From contig CAMPKC010000014.1 of NCBI GenBank assembly GCA_946887045.1, positions 27,719 to 91,718 of the forward strand: 64,000 bases of DNA. Direction: 5' to 3'. The stretch comes from an uncultured Sphingobacteriaceae bacterium. GTDB lineage: Bacteria > Bacteroidota > Bacteroidia > Sphingobacteriales > Sphingobacteriaceae. The notes below the pieces were generated by a model. It worked only from the letters and a program-made list of their open reading frames with translations. It did not search any database and had not been told where the DNA came from. Made by a program: the position numbers and the translations under genes. This document shows, piece after piece, positions 36,195 to 45,677 of the stretch; positions within the stretch are counted from its first letter, which is position 1; each line of letters opens with the position of its first letter.

Positions 36195-37826
36195 ATGAAA
36201 AAATTCTTCACCGCAGCCTTTATGCTTTTCTCGTTTTCTCTGCTGGCTCAGCAAAAGTATGCTTCACCAGTAAGAGAAGGTAATGAACCCATTGCTTCAG
36301 GAAAGTTTAAGCCAACATGGGAATCGCTCCAGCAATACAAAAGTCCCGAATGGTTTAGCAACGCCAAATTCGGCATATGGGCACATTGGGGGCCTCAATG
36401 TCAGCCCGGCCAGGGCGATTGGTATGCCAGACACATGTACAACGAAGGCAGCAATCAATACAAATGGCATTTAGAACATTACGGGCATCCCTCCAAAGCC
36501 GGCTTTAAGGAAGTGATAAACGATTGGAAAGCAGAAAACTGGGATCCTGAAAAGCTTGTAAAGTTATACAAACGGGTAGGGGCACAATATTTCTTTGCCA
36601 TGGCCAATCACCATGATAATCTGGATATGTGGGATAGTAAATACCAGGAATGGAACTCCACACGTGTAGGACCTAAGAAAGATATAGTGGCAGGATGGGC
36701 GAGCGCTGCTAAAAAATATGATCTTCCATTCGGACTAAGTGTGCATGCTTCGCGACCATGGACCTGGTTGGAAACTTCGCAACGTCATGATAAAAAGGGT
36801 GAATTGCAAGGAGTCCCATATGATGGAAAGCTTACAAAGGCAGAAGGAAAGGGAACTTGGTGGGAGGGACTTGATCCGCAGGAACTATATGCCCAAAATC
36901 ATCCTATGAGTCAGAATAGTTGGGATATCAACGGTATATTTCCGCAATGGGATTGGGGAAATGGTGCTTCTATTCCTTCGCAGCAATATTGTGAGAAATT
37001 TTACAACCGTACTGTAGACCTGATCAACAAGTTCAATCCGGATTTGCTATATTTTGATGATACCGCACTACCCTTATATCCGGTAAGTGATGCCGGATTA
37101 AAGATCGCTGCGCATTACTATAATCATAATATGGCAACTCACAAGGGCAAACTTGAGGCTGTATTGTTTGGCAAAGTACTTACTCCGGAACAAAAAAAAT
37201 GTATGGTGTGGGATGTGGAGCGGGGTGCGCCTGATAAGATACAACCTACCCCTTGGCAAACCTGTACCTGTATAGGCGATTGGCATTATAATACTTCGGC
37301 TTATCAACACAACTGGTATAAATCAGCAACTACTGTAATTCATATGCTTGTGGATATCGTTAGTAAGAACGGGAATCTACTGCTTAATATTCCTGTCCGT
37401 GGAGATGGTACTATCGATGATAAGGAAGTTGCAATCCTCGAAAATATAGCAGCCTGGATGGATATAAACAAAGAGAGCATCTTTGATACTCGTCCCTGGA
37501 AACAGTATGGCGAAGGGCCTGCAGCAGATGTAGCGAACCCGGTTAATGCACAAGGATTTAACGAAGGAAAAGTAAAGTTTTCAGCAAAAGACATTCGCTA
37601 TAACCAGAAAGGCAATGTGCTTTATGCTACAATATTAGGCGTTCCTTCAGAGGATATTAGCTTGAAATTACTTGGTGAAAAGAACGAAAAGGGCACCATT
37701 AAGAGTATAAAAGTGCTTGGTAGTACAGAAAAGCTCTCTTGGAAACAGAATTCGGATGCCCTCGTAATCCAAAAACCTAAGAACTTTCCAAACAATATAG
37801 CACTAGTTTTTAAGATACAGAAATAG
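36195..37826 (+). CDS. GH29 alpha-L-fucosidase
   Basis: About 543 residues from the ATG at 36195, chosen because it starts a clean signal peptide; the frame is open to an ATG at 36144. G-I-W-A-H-W-G-P-Q, the A-N-H-H-D-N loop and the predicted nucleophile Asp288 in L-L-Y-F-D-D are the GH29 signature. V-S-K-N-G-N-L-L-L-N-I-P follows the barrel and a beta-sandwich ends the protein. It should release L-fucose from fucogalactoxyloglucan in the periplasm. With the GH95 remnant at the locus edge, this is the only intact fucosidase in the window. Confidence 0.9.
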   Translation: MKKFFTAAFMLFSFSLLAQQKYASPVREGNEPIASGKFKPTWESLQQYKSPEWFSNAKFGIWAHWGPQCQPGQGDWYARHMYNEGSNQYKWHLEHYGHPSKAGFKEVINDWKAENWDPEKLVKLYKRVGAQYFFAMANHHDNLDMWDSKYQEWNSTRVGPKKDIVAGWASAAKKYDLPFGLSVHASRPWTWLETSQRHDKKGELQGVPYDGKLTKAEGKGTWWEGLDPQELYAQNHPMSQNSWDINGIFPQWDWGNGASIPSQQYCEKFYNRTVDLINKFNPDLLYFDDTALPLYPVSDAGLKIAAHYYNHNMATHKGKLEAVLFGKVLTPEQKKCMVWDVERGAPDKIQPTPWQTCTCIGDWHYNTSAYQHNWYKSATTVIHMLVDIVSKNGNLLLNIPVRGDGTIDDKEVAILENIAAWMDINKESIFDTRPWKQYGEGPAADVANPVNAQGFNEGKVKFSAKDIRYNQKGNVLYATILGVPSEDISLKLLGEKNEKGTIKSIKVLGSTEKLSWKQNSDALVIQKPKNFPNNIALVFKIQK

Positions 37827-37868
37827 GCAAACAGAGCTCATCGTTTTGAGCTGTTTAATAAGTTTAGT

Positions 37869-39863
37869 ATGAATAATCAATTAAAAATAGTCCTGGTCCT
37901 TCAGATAGTACTGTTTACCTCGGTTTCAATTGCGCAAACCAAATCAGTAACTGTAACCTCGCCAGATGGTAAAATAGAAATGGCCCTCGAAACCGGGTCG
38001 GAAATCCGATGGTCTGTAAAACATGAAAAAACAGAAGTTATCAAACCTTCAGCCATTTCGCTTACGCTTGATAAAGGCGTAGTGCTTGGAGCAAATCCGC
38101 AAATAAGCAGTATAAAAAGGGCTACTGTAAACTCTTCGTTTAGTACTCCTTTTTACAAAAAGAGTAAAGTTTTAGACCACTATAATCAGGTCACCGTACA
38201 ATTTAAAGGTGATTATGGCCTCATTTTAAGAGCTTACAACGATGGAGCTGCCTACAGATTCTTCACCACCAAACGTGGAATGATTACGATCATGTCTGAA
38301 GATGCCTGCTTCAATTTCGCTGATGATTATAAAGCCTTTGTACCATATGTTCGGGATCTGCGCGAGAATGATATGTACAGCTCTGCTTTTGAGGCAATGT
38401 ATGATGAAATTCATCTTTCCAAGTTTGTAAAAGATTCACTGGCTATTTCTCCGCTTTTGGTTGAGATAGGTGATGGTAAAAAAGCTGTTATTACAGAAGC
38501 CGATTTGCAGGATTATCCAGGACTTTTCTTAACTATCAATTCGGATAACCGGAAGGGCTTGAAAGGAAAATTTGCTCATTTTCCAGTGAATGAGCGCCTT
38601 GGTGGTTACAATAAAATGAACTATATGGTAACCAGCAGAGCGCCTTTCATTGCCAGGACAAGTGGTACAAGATCTTTCCCCTGGAGGACGGTCGTTGTTA
38701 GTTCAAATGATAAAGAGCTGGCCAATAACGATATGGTGCAGAAACTTTCAGCTCCTTCGAAGATTGCGGATGTAAGTTGGATAAAACCTGGTAAAGTGGC
38801 TTGGGACTGGTGGAACGACTGGAATATATCGAAGGTTGACTTCAAGGCTGGAATTAATACAGAAACATACAAGTATTACATAGATTTTGCGGCCAAAAAT
38901 AATATTGACTACGTAATACTGGATGAAGGCTGGAGCGAAGAAAATGACATGCTGAAAATTTCACCTAAGATCAATATGGAAGAAATCATCAGTTATGCAA
39001 AACAAAAGAACGTTGGAGTTTTTCTGTGGGCCACCTGGTATGCAATTAATCAGGTTCTGGATAATGCATTTTCAAAGTATTCTGTAATGGGAGTTAAGGG
39101 CTTTAAGATAGATTTCATCGACCGGGATGATCAAAAGATGGTAAAGTCTCTCCACAACATCGCTAAAAAAGCAGCGGATTATAAATTGCTTATTGACTAT
39201 CACGGCATGTATAAGCCGGCAGGTATGCAGCGTACTTATCCCAACGTCCTCAACTTTGAAGGGGTTAAAGGTTTAGAGAATGTTAAGTGGACTGCAAACG
39301 ATGATTTACCCCGATATGAGACTAGTATCCCTTTTATCAGGATGCTTTCAGGACCAATGGATTACACCCCGGGGGCAATGCGTAATGCCACGCGGGCAGA
39401 TTTCAGACCCAGTAATTCCTTGCCAATGAGCCAGGGAACAAGAAGTCATCAGCTCGCAATGTATATCGTGTTTGAGGCTCCGTTCCAGATGATGTGTGAT
39501 AATCCAACTGCCTATATGAAAGAACAGGAAAGTACGGATTTTATATCTAAGATGCCCGTAACGTTTGATGAAACTATTGCCCTTGATGGAAAAATAGGTG
39601 AATATGTTGCTATTGCTCGCAAAAAAGGCAATACATGGTATGCTGGAGGATTAACCAACTGGTCTCAGAGAGATATGACCTTTGATCTGTCATTTTTGGA
39701 AAAAGGCAGCTATATGGCGGAGGTTTTTAAAGACGGTGTGAATGCTGAAAAAGACGCCACCGACTATAAACGCTATACGGTTAAGGTAAATCCGGAAGAT
39801 AAAATGACGCTTCATTTGGCACCCGGAGGTGGTTTTGCAATAAGGTTTGATCCTATAAAATAG
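37869..39863 (+). CDS. GH97 family glycosidase, retaining (alpha-galactosidase-like) type
   Basis: A 664-residue exported enzyme (signal peptide to about 22). The N-terminal beta-domain begins S-V-T-V-T-S-P-D-G-K; the barrel includes V-I-L-D-E-G-W and G-F-K-I-D-F-I-D-R-D-D-Q. Asp415 in K-I-D-F lies where retaining GH97 alpha-galactosidases such as BtGal97b carry their nucleophile, and Glu470 is a candidate acid/base. This points away from the inverting SusB-type alpha-glucosidases. A 5' fragment of a close relative occurs at 63331-63795. Confidence 0.85.
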   Translation: MNNQLKIVLVLQIVLFTSVSIAQTKSVTVTSPDGKIEMALETGSEIRWSVKHEKTEVIKPSAISLTLDKGVVLGANPQISSIKRATVNSSFSTPFYKKSKVLDHYNQVTVQFKGDYGLILRAYNDGAAYRFFTTKRGMITIMSEDACFNFADDYKAFVPYVRDLRENDMYSSAFEAMYDEIHLSKFVKDSLAISPLLVEIGDGKKAVITEADLQDYPGLFLTINSDNRKGLKGKFAHFPVNERLGGYNKMNYMVTSRAPFIARTSGTRSFPWRTVVVSSNDKELANNDMVQKLSAPSKIADVSWIKPGKVAWDWWNDWNISKVDFKAGINTETYKYYIDFAAKNNIDYVILDEGWSEENDMLKISPKINMEEIISYAKQKNVGVFLWATWYAINQVLDNAFSKYSVMGVKGFKIDFIDRDDQKMVKSLHNIAKKAADYKLLIDYHGMYKPAGMQRTYPNVLNFEGVKGLENVKWTANDDLPRYETSIPFIRMLSGPMDYTPGAMRNATRADFRPSNSLPMSQGTRSHQLAMYIVFEAPFQMMCDNPTAYMKEQESTDFISKMPVTFDETIALDGKIGEYVAIARKKGNTWYAGGLTNWSQRDMTFDLSFLEKGSYMAEVFKDGVNAEKDATDYKRYTVKVNPEDKMTLHLAPGGGFAIRFDPIK

Positions 39864-39885
39864 GATGTTGCGAGGACTGAGGCCG

Positions 39886-41478
39886 ATGAGGAAATTGCCA
39901 AAAAGGAAAATAATAAAAGAATTAGTCCTGTTAGCTGTGTTGATGATGTTCACAGCCAATAAAGGTTATTCGCAGCTACCCGTTCAGGTAAAAGTTGAAG
40001 AGGGATGGATACAAGGAACCAAGGAAAATGCCTTAACCGTATTCCGTGGAATTCCATTTGCAGCTCCGCCAGTCGGTAATTTAAGATGGAAAGGTCCTCA
40101 ACCACTTAGAAATTGGGATGGGGTAAAGCAAGCTTTTCATTTTGCAGCTTCGCCTATGCAGGGAGGTAAGCCAGCCTCGGGAAAAAGCGAAGACTGCTTA
40201 TATTTAAATGTCTGGACTCCTGCAAAATCAGAAAAAGATCAGTTACCTGTAATGGTATGGATTTACGGAGGTGGGTTCGGTTCCGGATCAACCGCCGAAC
40301 CATGGTATGACGGACAGAAACTGGCGCAAAAGGGAGTTGTATTTGTCAGCATAGCCTATCGCGTAGGTCCACTTGGATTTTTGGCTCATCCCACGTTAAG
40401 CAACGAAACGCCCCAACATACATCGGGCAATTATGGTTTGCTCGACCAAATTGCAGGTCTTAAATGGGTGCAGAAAAACATTGCTGCTTTTGGGGGCGAC
40501 CCCCAAAAAGTAACCATTTTTGGCGAATCGGCAGGAGGAATCTCAGTTAGTATGTTATGCGCTTCCCCGCTCGCTAAAGGACTTTTTCGGGGAGCAATTT
40601 CGCAAAGTGGCGGATCGTTTGGACCAACAGGTACCATAACATACCCCGGCGAAAATATGAAGACACTGAAACTAGCCGAAAGTGACGGGACTAGTTATGC
40701 AGCAAAAGCAGGGGCAGCTTCAATAGAAGAACTCAGAAAAATGGAGGTTGACAAGCTCCCAATGGGTTGGGGTGTGGGCAGTTCATGGCCCATTGTTGAT
40801 GGATACGTAATTCCGAATATTCAATATAAATTGTATCAGGAGGGAATGTACAATGATGTACCAGTATTAATTGGTTACAATTCAGATGAAGGCCTAAGCT
40901 TCTCTCCTGGGAAAACCTCACAGGAGTATATTAATGGGGTAAAGACACGATATGGAAAATTTGCCGATGATTTGATTAAAGCCTACCCGGCTGGTAGGGG
41001 TCCTGTTCCGCGATCTGCGAGGAATTTGTCCCGCGATGCTGCTTTTGGATGGCACAACTGGACATGGGCAACACTCCAGTCAAAAACAGGAAAATCGAAA
41101 GTGTTTTACTATTTTTTTGATCAACACCCTAATTATCCTGAAGGCTCTCCTGAATACGGGCATGGCTCGCCTCATGCACAAGATGTTTCGTATGTTTTTC
41201 AGCATATAGACCCATCAAATCCTCAAATTTCTAAATCAGATGTGACGATTTCGATGGCGATGGGAAACTACTGGATAAATTTTGCAAAGTATGGCGACCC
41301 AAATGGTAAGGGGCTTCCCCGATGGCCTGCATTTACCGCTGATAAAACAGCCGTTATGTATTTCGCTGAGACACCGCATATTGGGCCGGTTCCCGATGAA
41401 AAGTCGCTTGAGGTATTGGATCAATATTTTAAGTGGCGACTTGGTTTGAATGGAAAAGATGGGGTGTCGGTCAGATGA
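39886..41478 (+). CDS. Carboxylesterase family (type B) protein
   Basis: An exported alpha/beta-hydrolase of about 530 residues from the ATG at 39886; the frame also opens at 39865 directly after the GH97 stop. F-R-G-I-P-F-A-A-P-P-V-G and S-E-D-C-L-Y-L-N-V-W are type-B carboxylesterase landmarks. The nucleophile is Ser in F-G-E-S-A-G-G (about 215), Glu in Y-N-S-D-E-G and His in G-H-G-S-P-H-A-Q complete the triad. In this setting it may remove acetyl or aromatic esters from the polysaccharide; the actual ester is not known. Confidence 0.85.
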   Translation: MRKLPKRKIIKELVLLAVLMMFTANKGYSQLPVQVKVEEGWIQGTKENALTVFRGIPFAAPPVGNLRWKGPQPLRNWDGVKQAFHFAASPMQGGKPASGKSEDCLYLNVWTPAKSEKDQLPVMVWIYGGGFGSGSTAEPWYDGQKLAQKGVVFVSIAYRVGPLGFLAHPTLSNETPQHTSGNYGLLDQIAGLKWVQKNIAAFGGDPQKVTIFGESAGGISVSMLCASPLAKGLFRGAISQSGGSFGPTGTITYPGENMKTLKLAESDGTSYAAKAGAASIEELRKMEVDKLPMGWGVGSSWPIVDGYVIPNIQYKLYQEGMYNDVPVLIGYNSDEGLSFSPGKTSQEYINGVKTRYGKFADDLIKAYPAGRGPVPRSARNLSRDAAFGWHNWTWATLQSKTGKSKVFYYFFDQHPNYPEGSPEYGHGSPHAQDVSYVFQHIDPSNPQISKSDVTISMAMGNYWINFAKYGDPNGKGLPRWPAFTADKTAVMYFAETPHIGPVPDEKSLEVLDQYFKWRLGLNGKDGVSVR

Positions 41479-41506
41479 ACAGAAGAAAATCGAATATTTA
41501 ATCTTT

Positions 41507-44014
41507 ATGAACCTGATATTTAGAAGAATGAAGATAGTTGGAGACCCCTTATTATACCTGCTAAGGGATAATAGGCATCAAAAAAATTGCAACCACCACT
41601 ATTTTTATTCCAAAGTATTAACAATAGTTTTTCTGCTTTTAACAGGTGGCATTTTAGCTCATGCTCAAAATCACAGTAATGCAGGTCGAAAACAGTTATT
41701 TGATTACGACTGGAAATTTGCTCAGGGGGATAAGACATCAGCCCAATCCAGAGATTTTGACGACACAGGTTGGCGTAATCTGGACTTACCGCACGACTGG
41801 AGTATCGAAGGGAAAACACACCCCAAAAATCCAACCGGTAATGCCGGAGGCTACTTTCCTGCAGGTATTGGTTGGTACAGGAAAACGTTTAAGGTTCCGG
41901 GTGAATGGAAAGGTAAAAACGTTTCTGTTTATTTTGAAGGAGTGTACATGAACTCCGAAGTGTTTATTAATGGAAAATCGCTTGGCGTTCGTCCTTATGG
42001 TTATTCTTCGTTTAGTTACAACCTATCACCTTATCTGGATTTCAACAAAGAAAATGTCATCGCGGTCCGTGTAGATAATTCTCAGCAAATAAACTCCAGG
42101 TGGTATAGCGGCTCTGGTATCTATCGTCATGTTTGGTTAAATGTTACCAATCCATTGCACGTGGCTCAATGGGGTGTTGCAATTACAACTCCGGCTGTAT
42201 CTGTTAAAAAAGCTACGGTTCAAATAAAAACCCGGTTGAAAAACGAAACGGCATTTCCACAAAGCATTATACTCAAAACACGATTGATGACTAGGAAAGT
42301 AGGAAATGCAGGAAGCGGAAAAATAAAAGTTGAGTTAGCTGCAAATAGTGAAAAGGAGGTTACCCAAACCATTAATGTAGCTAATCCCTTATTATGGACA
42401 CCTGAAACTCCCAATTTGTATAAAGCGCAAATCCAGATATCAAAAGGTAGTAATGTAGTGGACGAAACGGAAGCCAGTTTTGGTATCCGTTCGATAAGCT
42501 TTACTGCTGAAAAGGGGTTTCAGCTTAACGGCAAAACAGTGAAAATAAACGGTGGCTGTGTGCATCACGACAATGGTTGTCTCGGTGCAGCTGCTTTTGA
42601 CCGTGCCGAGGAGCGTAAGATCGAGCAACTGAAAGCTGCCGGGTTTAACGCCGTAAGAACTTCTCACAATCCTCCTTCCGAAGCTTTCTTAAATGCTTGT
42701 GACAGATTGGGGCTATTGGTTATGGATGAATCGTTTGATGGCTGGAGAGGTGGTAAAAATAAGCATGACTATTCGGTCTGTTTCGACCAGTGGTGGAAGC
42801 GCGATTTGGAAACAATGGTGTTGCGTGACAGGAATCACCCCTCAATTATCATGTGGAGCATTGGCAATGAAGTATCCGAAAGAAAAACACCTGAGGCAGT
42901 TGAAACAGCTAAGAAACTTGTCGCCGCTGTTAAAAATATAGATTCAACCAGGCCGGTTACATCAGCTGTTGTAACCTGGGACGAATGGGAAGCTTTTGAT
43001 CCTTTGATGGCTGCTCATGACATTGCCGGTTATAGTTATCAGTTGCATAGCGCACCTGCGGATCATAAAAGAGTTCCTTCCCGCATTGTTGTACAGACGG
43101 AATCGTACCCACGGGATGCTTTCGCTAATTGGAAGCTGGTGAAAAACAACAGCTATATTATCGGAGATTTTGTATGGACAGCAATTGATTATCTCGGTGA
43201 GGCAGGAATTGGTCGTTCGTATTATTCGGGTGAGGTTACGGGAGAAAATTGGGACAACGATATGTTTCCATGGCACGGCGCTTATTGTGGAGATATTGAC
43301 CTGCTCGGTTGGAGAAAGCCTATATCCCATTACAGGAGTATCTTATATAATAACCACGAAAGGCTTTACATGGCTGTTCGTGAACCTAACCCCGAGCCAT
43401 TGCAAATTAAAGAAACAAAATGGTCTGTATGGCCAACTTGGGAAAGCTGGACCTGGCCAGGATTCGAAGGCAGAAATATCGACATAGAGGTATATTCGAA
43501 ATACCCGAGGGTAAGGCTTTACCTTAACGATAAATTTATCGGCGAAAAGCCAACAAGTGAGGAGCAGGAATTTAAGGCCACTTTTTCAGTTCCTTATACA
43601 CCGGGTATTCTCAAAGCTGTCGGTGTCGAAAATGATAAGGAGAGAGAATCGACCAGTTTGCAAACTTCAGGGAACGCTGCAAAGATTAAACTCGTTGCCG
43701 ACCGTAAGGAGATATTAGCTAATGGTCAGGATTTATCGTACGTAACAATCGAAATAACTGATAAGAATGGAATATTTCAGCCGAATGCTGCAAATCGCTT
43801 GCATTTTACAATCGAGGGGCCCGGCGTAATTGCCGGTGTAGATAATGCAGATCTAAAGGACCTTGATCAATACGTGGGCAATACGCGTAAGGTATGGCAT
43901 GGAAGGGCTTTGGTGGTTATCAAAAGCACGCGTAATGCAGGTGATGTCAAGCTTACGGTTACTTCTCCTGACCTGGCAGCGGCAACATTAACAATCAAAG
44001 CGTTTGGGAAGTAG
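41507..44014 (+). CDS. GH2 family beta-galactosidase-like enzyme
   Basis: About 835 residues from the ATG at 41507; an upstream in-frame ATG at 41450 would overlap the esterase gene, and 41528 is another option. A signal sequence ends near H-A-Q. The GH2 sugar-binding (P-H-D-W-S-I-E), immunoglobulin-like and barrel domains follow, with acid/base Glu455 in S-I-G-N-E-V and nucleophile Glu532 in V-V-Q-T-E-S-Y. The C-terminal DUF4982-like and Big-1-like domains are common in Bacteroidota GH2. A GH2 galactosidase is part of the B. ovatus xyloglucan locus, where it removes side-chain galactose. Confidence 0.85.
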   Translation: MNLIFRRMKIVGDPLLYLLRDNRHQKNCNHHYFYSKVLTIVFLLLTGGILAHAQNHSNAGRKQLFDYDWKFAQGDKTSAQSRDFDDTGWRNLDLPHDWSIEGKTHPKNPTGNAGGYFPAGIGWYRKTFKVPGEWKGKNVSVYFEGVYMNSEVFINGKSLGVRPYGYSSFSYNLSPYLDFNKENVIAVRVDNSQQINSRWYSGSGIYRHVWLNVTNPLHVAQWGVAITTPAVSVKKATVQIKTRLKNETAFPQSIILKTRLMTRKVGNAGSGKIKVELAANSEKEVTQTINVANPLLWTPETPNLYKAQIQISKGSNVVDETEASFGIRSISFTAEKGFQLNGKTVKINGGCVHHDNGCLGAAAFDRAEERKIEQLKAAGFNAVRTSHNPPSEAFLNACDRLGLLVMDESFDGWRGGKNKHDYSVCFDQWWKRDLETMVLRDRNHPSIIMWSIGNEVSERKTPEAVETAKKLVAAVKNIDSTRPVTSAVVTWDEWEAFDPLMAAHDIAGYSYQLHSAPADHKRVPSRIVVQTESYPRDAFANWKLVKNNSYIIGDFVWTAIDYLGEAGIGRSYYSGEVTGENWDNDMFPWHGAYCGDIDLLGWRKPISHYRSILYNNHERLYMAVREPNPEPLQIKETKWSVWPTWESWTWPGFEGRNIDIEVYSKYPRVRLYLNDKFIGEKPTSEEQEFKATFSVPYTPGILKAVGVENDKERESTSLQTSGNAAKIKLVADRKEILANGQDLSYVTIEITDKNGIFQPNAANRLHFTIEGPGVIAGVDNADLKDLDQYVGNTRKVWHGRALVVIKSTRNAGDVKLTVTSPDLAAATLTIKAFGK

Positions 44015-44175
44015 CATTAGGAAGTCCTTTAAATCACCTCCGAGAGGCTATTACTTTAAGTTTTGGGGACAACGTAGAATTTAGGTTTGTAAATGATTAT
44101 AGCGGGTAAAGTATCCGGTGGTAAGCAAAAACTATCTGACCGCCCTCGATTCTTCTGCTATTCTAACTATTTAAT

Positions 44176-44541
44176 ATGAATAAGGATAAAGTTTTTTTAT
44201 TTAAACGTTATTGCAAATCAATGGAATTGCGTAACAGCCCCTCACTAATCGAAGCTTATAAAAAGGCGCATGCAAAGGGCGCTGCCTGGCCTGAAATAAG
44301 TCAGGGCATGAAGGAAGTTGGTATCATCGATATGGAAATTTACCTCCTTGGTACGAAGCTTTTCATGATTATGGACACTGAAGCAGATTTTGACCATGAT
44401 ACAGCAATGGCCGAATTAGCTCAAAAACCTCGACAGAGCGCATGGGAAGCGCATATGTCTCAGTTTCAGGATACTTCCGCCGAAGCATCTGCCGACCAAA
44501 AATGGCAACTCATGGAGCGGATTTATAAAATGGATGAGTAA
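44176..44541 (+). CDS. L-rhamnose/L-fucose mutarotase family protein (DUF718)
   Basis: A 121-residue cytoplasmic protein of the RhaM type: F-L-F-K-R-Y-C-K-S-M near the start, the A-W-P-E-I motif, M-E-I-Y-L-L-G-T-K-L-F-M-I-M and W-E-A-H-M near the end. The family interconverts anomers of deoxy-hexoses. Because the locus encodes a fucosidase and no rhamnosidase, L-fucose is the more likely substrate here. It is the only clear sugar-metabolism gene in the locus; isomerase, kinase and aldolase genes must lie elsewhere. Confidence 0.8.
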   Translation: MNKDKVFLFKRYCKSMELRNSPSLIEAYKKAHAKGAAWPEISQGMKEVGIIDMEIYLLGTKLFMIMDTEADFDHDTAMAELAQKPRQSAWEAHMSQFQDTSAEASADQKWQLMERIYKMDE

Positions 44542-44736
44542 GCAGAGCAAATGAAGAATTTGACTTGCGGTGGTAAGGGATTTTCAGTTTAATCCCTAAC
44601 GCAAAACCCGCCTGGTTTGAATTGTCTTATTTTAGAAAGAATATTTTAAAAGAAAATGAAACGTGCATGCGCTTGCCGCTCGCAAATCGAGTAAGCTAAT
44701 GCAAGCTTCATAGCCATTAAAAAACATTATATTCAA

Positions 44737-45677
44737 ATGAAAATCTCAATTTACAAACAAACAGTTTTAGCGCTTACATGCCTCATAATGGTAAGCGGTG
44801 ATCTTTTTGGTCAAAATAAAATAATTGATATCTGGAATGGGAAAGTGCCGGGTTCAATCCCCAATTCCAACTATAAGCAAATAGTTGACTCTGCCAGCTG
44901 GATTAAAATGAGGTTTATAACAAGACCCACCATTCGGGTATATCCAGCACCTGCAGATAAAAACACCGGAACAGCAGTACTGGTATGTCCCGGAGGTGGA
45001 TATTATGGTATTTCATTCGTTAATGAAGGTACGGAAGTCGCCAAATGGCTAAATAGCATAGGCATTTCGGCTATTGTTTTATATTATCGTTTGCCCGACG
45101 ATGCAATTATGAAGAACAAATCCATAGCTCCGTTGCAGGATGGTCAGGAAGCAATTCGTATTGTACGTCGTCGTGCGCGGGAATGGGGCATCGATCCTCA
45201 TAAAATCGGTATTATGGGTTTTTCGGCGGGAGGTCACCTTGCATCCTCTGTTTCAACTCATTTTAATGAAAAAGTGTACAATCCGATCGACTCTACCAGC
45301 GCTCGGCCGAATTTTTCTGTGTTAATATATCCCGTAATCTCTATGGATTCTACCATTACGCACATGGGATCGCGGTGAGCTTATTGGGTGAAACACCGTC
45401 GCCGGAATTGGTGAAGCATTTTTCAAACGAGTTGCAGGTAAGTAGTGAAACTCCACCGACTTTTCTGGTGCATTCTTTGGATGATGGTGCGGTTCGGGTG
45501 CAAAATAGTATTAACTATACGCTTTCAATGCATAAGTTTAACATTCCCTGCGAACTGCACATCTACCAGACTGGCGGGCATGGATATGGTCTGGGCAAGT
45601 CGGCAAATACCGAATCCACATGGCCGGAGGCCTGCCGTAAATGGCTTGATATTAATGGTCTTCTTAGAAAGAGATAG
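44737..45677 (+). pseudogene. Alpha/beta-hydrolase (BD-FAE/xylan esterase type), split by a frameshift
   Basis: Two frames encode one esterase. Residues 1-213 (44737-45378) carry the signal peptide, the oxyanion P-G-G-G-Y and Ser163 in G-F-S-A-G-G, then stop after T-H-M-G-S-R. The second frame (45375-45677, 100 residues) continues as S-L-L-G-E-T-P-S-P-E-L-V-K, the expected family sequence, with the catalytic D-D and G-G-H-G. The loss of one base near 45375 explains this. The stop and a GTG overlap as GTGA, so coupled translation into two pieces is conceivable, but the triad is divided. A sequencing error is also possible. Confidence 0.8.

Noticed and set aside
37829..37857. A hairpin between GH29 and GH97
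   Set aside because: The arms contain a bulge and there is no T-run; the genes are closely spaced and most likely co-transcribed.
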